Below, in pieces: positions 6,546 to 8,270 of a stretch of DNA of 8,270 nt. Positions within the stretch are counted from its first letter, which is position 1. Every line of letters starts with the position of its first letter. Under the pieces are notes generated by a model that did no database searches, was not told the DNA's origin, and worked only from the letters and a program-made list of their open reading frames with translations. This stretch comes from an uncultured Chloroflexota bacterium. Lineage in GTDB: Bacteria; Chloroflexota; Dehalococcoidia; UBA2979. The position numbers and the translations under genes were made by a program. The stretch lies in NCBI GenBank assembly GCA_902827055.1, contig CADEHD010000085.1, positions 1 to 8,270 on the forward strand, written 5' to 3'.

Positions 6546-6588
6546 TTGACGAGTCGTCAGGAATCATCGAAACAATCGACGATACATA
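6546..6588 (+). promoter_or_regulatory. Candidate promoter/operator upstream of the hydrolase gene
   Basis: TTGACG (6546-6551) is a good -35 hexamer, but the best -10 behind it, AACAAT (6571-6576), has a long 19-bp spacer. Two short perfect palindromes overlap this site: GACGAGTCGTC (6548-6558) and ATCGACGAT (6575-6583), with centres 26 bp apart. A GGAAT (6560-6564) with CGATA (6580-6584) would also fit an ECF-type sigma promoter loosely. The AT-rich setting in GC-rich DNA supports some regulatory role. The exact elements are guesses. Confidence 0.35.
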
Positions 6589-6695
6589 ACCCTCCATAGA
6601 AGCTGGAATATGACTCGTACAACGTTGTGCGGAGTTGCCGGGCCCGCGTCGATGTTGCTACGTTGCGCCCGCCGAAGCGGAAGCGCGGCCGTTAG

Positions 6696-6702
6696 GGCGA
6701 GG
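6696..6702 (+). promoter_or_regulatory. Ribosome binding site of the hydrolase-fold gene
   Basis: GGCGAGG, 7 nt before ATG 6710. It favours 6710 over the in-frame TTG at 6635, whose extra 25 residues would precede the membrane segment. Confidence 0.45.
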
Positions 6703-6709
6703 CGAACGC

Positions 6710-7630
6710 ATGCTTGTCTGGGTCAGTCTTGCGGCAGCTGGCACCATCGCGATCTCGTACGTGATCGCGTTGATGTACTGCGCCGAGACGTTCACCCGCT
6801 CGAAGCGGCGGCGCGTCCAGGGGACACCTGAGCAGCTCGGCCTGCGCTACGACGACGTGCAGTTCCGCGCCCCCGACATGACCGTGCTGCGCGGCTGGTT
6901 CATCGAGTCCCCCGGCGCACGCGCCGTGGTCGTCATGGTCCACGGTGACGAGGGCACACGCGCTGACCCCGATGTTGGCCTGCTCCGCCTGCAGCGGGCG
7001 TACCTGCGAAACGGCTTCCACGTCTTCGCCTTCGACCTTCGCGGACGCGGGGAGTCGAGCGGCGTTCGCGATCGCCTCGGATCTGCGGAGCAGCTCGACC
7101 TCGAGACCGCCGTGGCCTACGTACGGCGCCGCACCTCGAACCTGCCGGTGGTACTCCACGGCTTCGGGCTCGGCGCCTCGCTCGCCCTCCAGGCGACCGC
7201 CCAGGGCCTGGGCGCCCGCGCCGTCATCGCGGACACGGCCTCGACCACCGCCCGCGAGTCCCTGCGGTACCGCTGGCGGCACCTCCCGGGGTTCATCTTC
7301 CATCCCGCTTGCTGGATGGCTCGCCGCCTCTACCACGCCGACGTGAACGTGCTGCGCCCCATCGAGGCCATGGCGCGCATCGAGGTCCCCGTGCTGCTGA
7401 TTCACGGCGCCGTCGACCTCGACGTGCCCGTTGCCCACGCACATAACCTGATGGCGGCCACCCTACGCCCCTCTGCCCACCTCTGGATCGTGCCCGAGGC
7501 CGGCCACCGCCAGTCGTACCGCGTCGCCAGCGAGGAGTACCTGCGCAACGCCCTCCGCCTCATCGATGAGGCGATCCCCGCCCGCATGATCCGCCTCGCC
7601 ACGCCCGTATCCCACATGGCCGCCGTCTAG
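6710..7630 (+). CDS. Membrane-anchored alpha/beta-hydrolase-fold protein lacking the serine nucleophile
   Basis: A 306-residue protein of the alpha/beta-hydrolase superfamily (BEM46/ABHD13-like or serine-aminopeptidase-like). One N-terminal membrane helix (about 2-23) is followed by the basic stretch RSKRRR (30-35). By the positive-inside rule the hydrolase domain would be cytosolic, tethered to the membrane. Seen in the domain: VVMVHGDEGTR (74-84, oxyanion-loop HG), FHVFAFDLRGRGESSG (103-118), the elbow VLHGFGLGASLAL (148-160), IHGAVDLDVP (231-240, acid Asp236) and EAGHRQSY (263-270, His266). The elbow should read G-x-S-x-G but has Gly153 (codon GGG, 7166-7168) where the serine belongs. Acid and histidine are kept. 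It is therefore probably not a classical serine hydrolase. It may be a scaffold or binding protein, or use another residue. Substrate unknown. Fold call sure, function unknown. Confidence 0.88.
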   Translation: MLVWVSLAAAGTIAISYVIALMYCAETFTRSKRRRVQGTPEQLGLRYDDVQFRAPDMTVLRGWFIESPGARAVVVMVHGDEGTRADPDVGLLRLQRAYLRNGFHVFAFDLRGRGESSGVRDRLGSAEQLDLETAVAYVRRRTSNLPVVLHGFGLGASLALQATAQGLGARAVIADTASTTARESLRYRWRHLPGFIFHPACWMARRLYHADVNVLRPIEAMARIEVPVLLIHGAVDLDVPVAHAHNLMAATLRPSAHLWIVPEAGHRQSYRVASEEYLRNALRLIDEAIPARMIRLATPVSHMAAV

Positions 7631-7687
7631 TCTGCGGCGCGGGCGCTCTCGCGACTTCCGAGGGCTATCGTCTAGCGGCGCCGGCCG

Positions 7688-7693
7688 CATAAT
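7688..7693 (+). promoter_or_regulatory. -10 element for a leaderless peptidase transcript
   Basis: CATAAT followed by six C and then ATG 7700. A -10 hexamer ending 6 nt before the start codon would place the transcription start at the A of the ATG. There is no Shine-Dalgarno, consistent with leaderless translation. No good -35 is seen about 17 bp upstream. Confidence 0.45.
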
Positions 7694-7699
7694 CCCCCC

Positions 7700-8270
7700 A
7701 TGCCCTACCTCGATGCCATCACCGACGTGCCCGGCGTGCGCGTCGGCCACTGGACCAGCCGCCGCGCCGTCACCGGCTGCACCGTCGTGCGCGTCGATCG
7801 AGGCGCGGTCGGCGGCGCGGACATCCGAGGTGCTGCCCCTGGCACCCGTGAGACCGACCTCCTCCGGTCGGAGAACACCGTCGAGGAGGTCCACGCCGTC
7901 GTGCTGAGCGGTGGGTCCGCGTTCGGCCTGGCCGCCGCCGATGGCGTCATGCGCTACCTCGTCGATCACGGCGTGGGCCTCGAGTTCAACGGCCACCGCA
8001 TCCCGATCGTGCCCGCGGCGATCCTGTTCGACCTCGGGATCGGCACCGGCGCCCACCCGGACGCCGATGCTGGCTACCGCGCGGCCGCGCGCGCCTCGGG
8101 TGGCGCCGTGCCCCAGGGATCCGTGGGAGCCGGGACCGGTGCCACCGTCGCGAAGCAGGCAGGCCCAACCAGGCGCCTCAAGGGCGGGCTCGGTACCGCA
8201 TCCGAGGTCCTGGGCACCGGGGTGGTCGCCGGGGCGCTCGTGGCCGTGAACGCCGTAGGCACGATCCGCG
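7700..8270 (+). CDS. P1-family (S58, DmpA/BapA/NylC-like) peptidase, cut off at the right edge
   Basis: The first 190 residues of a P1-family N-terminal-nucleophile hydrolase. The family includes the aminopeptidase DmpA, beta-peptidyl aminopeptidases and nylon-oligomer hydrolases, which mature by self-cleavage into two chains. Visible family features: an opening ITDVPGVRVGHWT (7-19); GCTVVRVDRGAVGGADIRG (26-44) with APGTRETDLL (46-55); VVLSGGSAFGLAAADGVM (67-84); IPIVPAAILFDLG (101-113); VGAGTGATVAKQ (142-153); KGGLGTAS (161-168); and GALVAVNAVG (178-187). Family members are about 320-370 residues. The cleavage site and its serine or threonine nucleophile lie beyond the edge, so activity cannot be judged. 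The start at 7700 gives the usual short N-terminus and has no ribosome site. Substrate is unpredictable: D-, L- or beta-amino-acid amides or short peptides. It is 69 bp downstream of the hydrolase-fold gene on the same strand. Confidence 0.92.
   Translation, partial: MPYLDAITDVPGVRVGHWTSRRAVTGCTVVRVDRGAVGGADIRGAAPGTRETDLLRSENTVEEVHAVVLSGGSAFGLAAADGVMRYLVDHGVGLEFNGHRIPIVPAAILFDLGIGTGAHPDADAGYRAAARASGGAVPQGSVGAGTGATVAKQAGPTRRLKGGLGTASEVLGTGVVAGALVAVNAVGTIR

Larger units (their letters stand above)
6513..6709. other. 197-bp intergenic region with an AT-richer patch
   Basis: The longest gap in the window. Positions about 6546-6625 are clearly less GC-rich than the surroundings and hold the candidate promoter and palindromes listed separately. 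The rest is GC-rich and would be a leader of about 100 nt before the hydrolase ATG. A short ORF from ATG 6610 in another frame has no ribosome site and looks fortuitous. I see no tRNA or clear terminator for mutM. Confidence 0.5.

Noticed and set aside
6635..6709. TTG start adding 25 residues to the hydrolase-fold protein
   Set aside because: The extension is charged and Pro/Arg-rich. ATG 6710 has a ribosome site at the right distance and starts directly with the membrane helix.
6610..6831. 73-residue plus-strand ORF before and into the hydrolase-fold gene
   Set aside because: No ribosome site, low-complexity Arg/Ala/Cys translation, and overlap with the well-supported start and membrane helix of the next gene.
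1..8270. CRISPR array, tRNA/rRNA, insertion sequence, prophage or defence cluster
   Set aside because: No regular spaced repeats, no transposase, integrase or nuclease-like frames, no tRNA-like cloverleaf and no compositional break beyond the small AT-rich patch near 6546-6625.

Overview
This is an 8.27 kb window of very GC-rich bacterial DNA (roughly 70% G+C by eye), tightly packed with seven main genes and no gap above 200 bp. I see no rRNA or tRNA gene, CRISPR array, transposase or long repeat, so it looks like ordinary chromosome. The lineage cannot be fixed from sequence alone. The methionyl-tRNA synthetase type, the cyclic 2,3-diphosphoglycerate synthetase-like protein and the base composition suggest a high-GC, possibly thermophile-related Chloroflexota (Thermomicrobia or Limnocylindria type). 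A deep actinobacterial lineage is the main alternative. This is inference.

Layout, left to right: (1) 1-698, minus strand: carbamate kinase (arcC), cut by the left edge. (2) 845-2221, plus: a cyclic 2,3-diphosphoglycerate synthetase-like P-loop protein, divergent from arcC across a 146-bp region that holds a perfect 6-bp-stem hairpin. (3) 2230-3747, minus: an SLC13/DASS anion symporter, convergent with the previous gene with only 8 bp between stop codons, and preceded by a possible 38-residue leader ORF whose stop overlaps its start (ATGA). (4) 3907-5595, minus: methionyl-tRNA synthetase (metG), with an altered KMSKS loop. (5) 5691-6512, plus: formamidopyrimidine-DNA glycosylase (mutM/fpg), divergent from metG. 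(6) 6710-7630, plus: a membrane-anchored alpha/beta-hydrolase-fold protein whose nucleophile elbow has glycine in place of serine. (7) 7700 to the right edge, plus: a P1-family (S58, DmpA/BapA/NylC-like) peptidase, cut by the edge and probably read from a leaderless transcript.

How the genes fit together: metG and mutM are housekeeping genes. The arcC/cDPG-synthetase-like pair shares an intergenic region, and both products work on acyl- or anhydride-phosphate chemistry, so co-regulation is plausible but unproven. The symporter may be read through from metG. The last two genes point in the same direction, but each seems to have its own start signals. I did not find a convincing new multi-gene system. 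The points most worth a second look are the serine-less hydrolase, the cDPG-synthetase-like protein beside carbamate kinase, the coupled leader ORF before the symporter, the KASSS loop in MetRS and the leaderless peptidase start.
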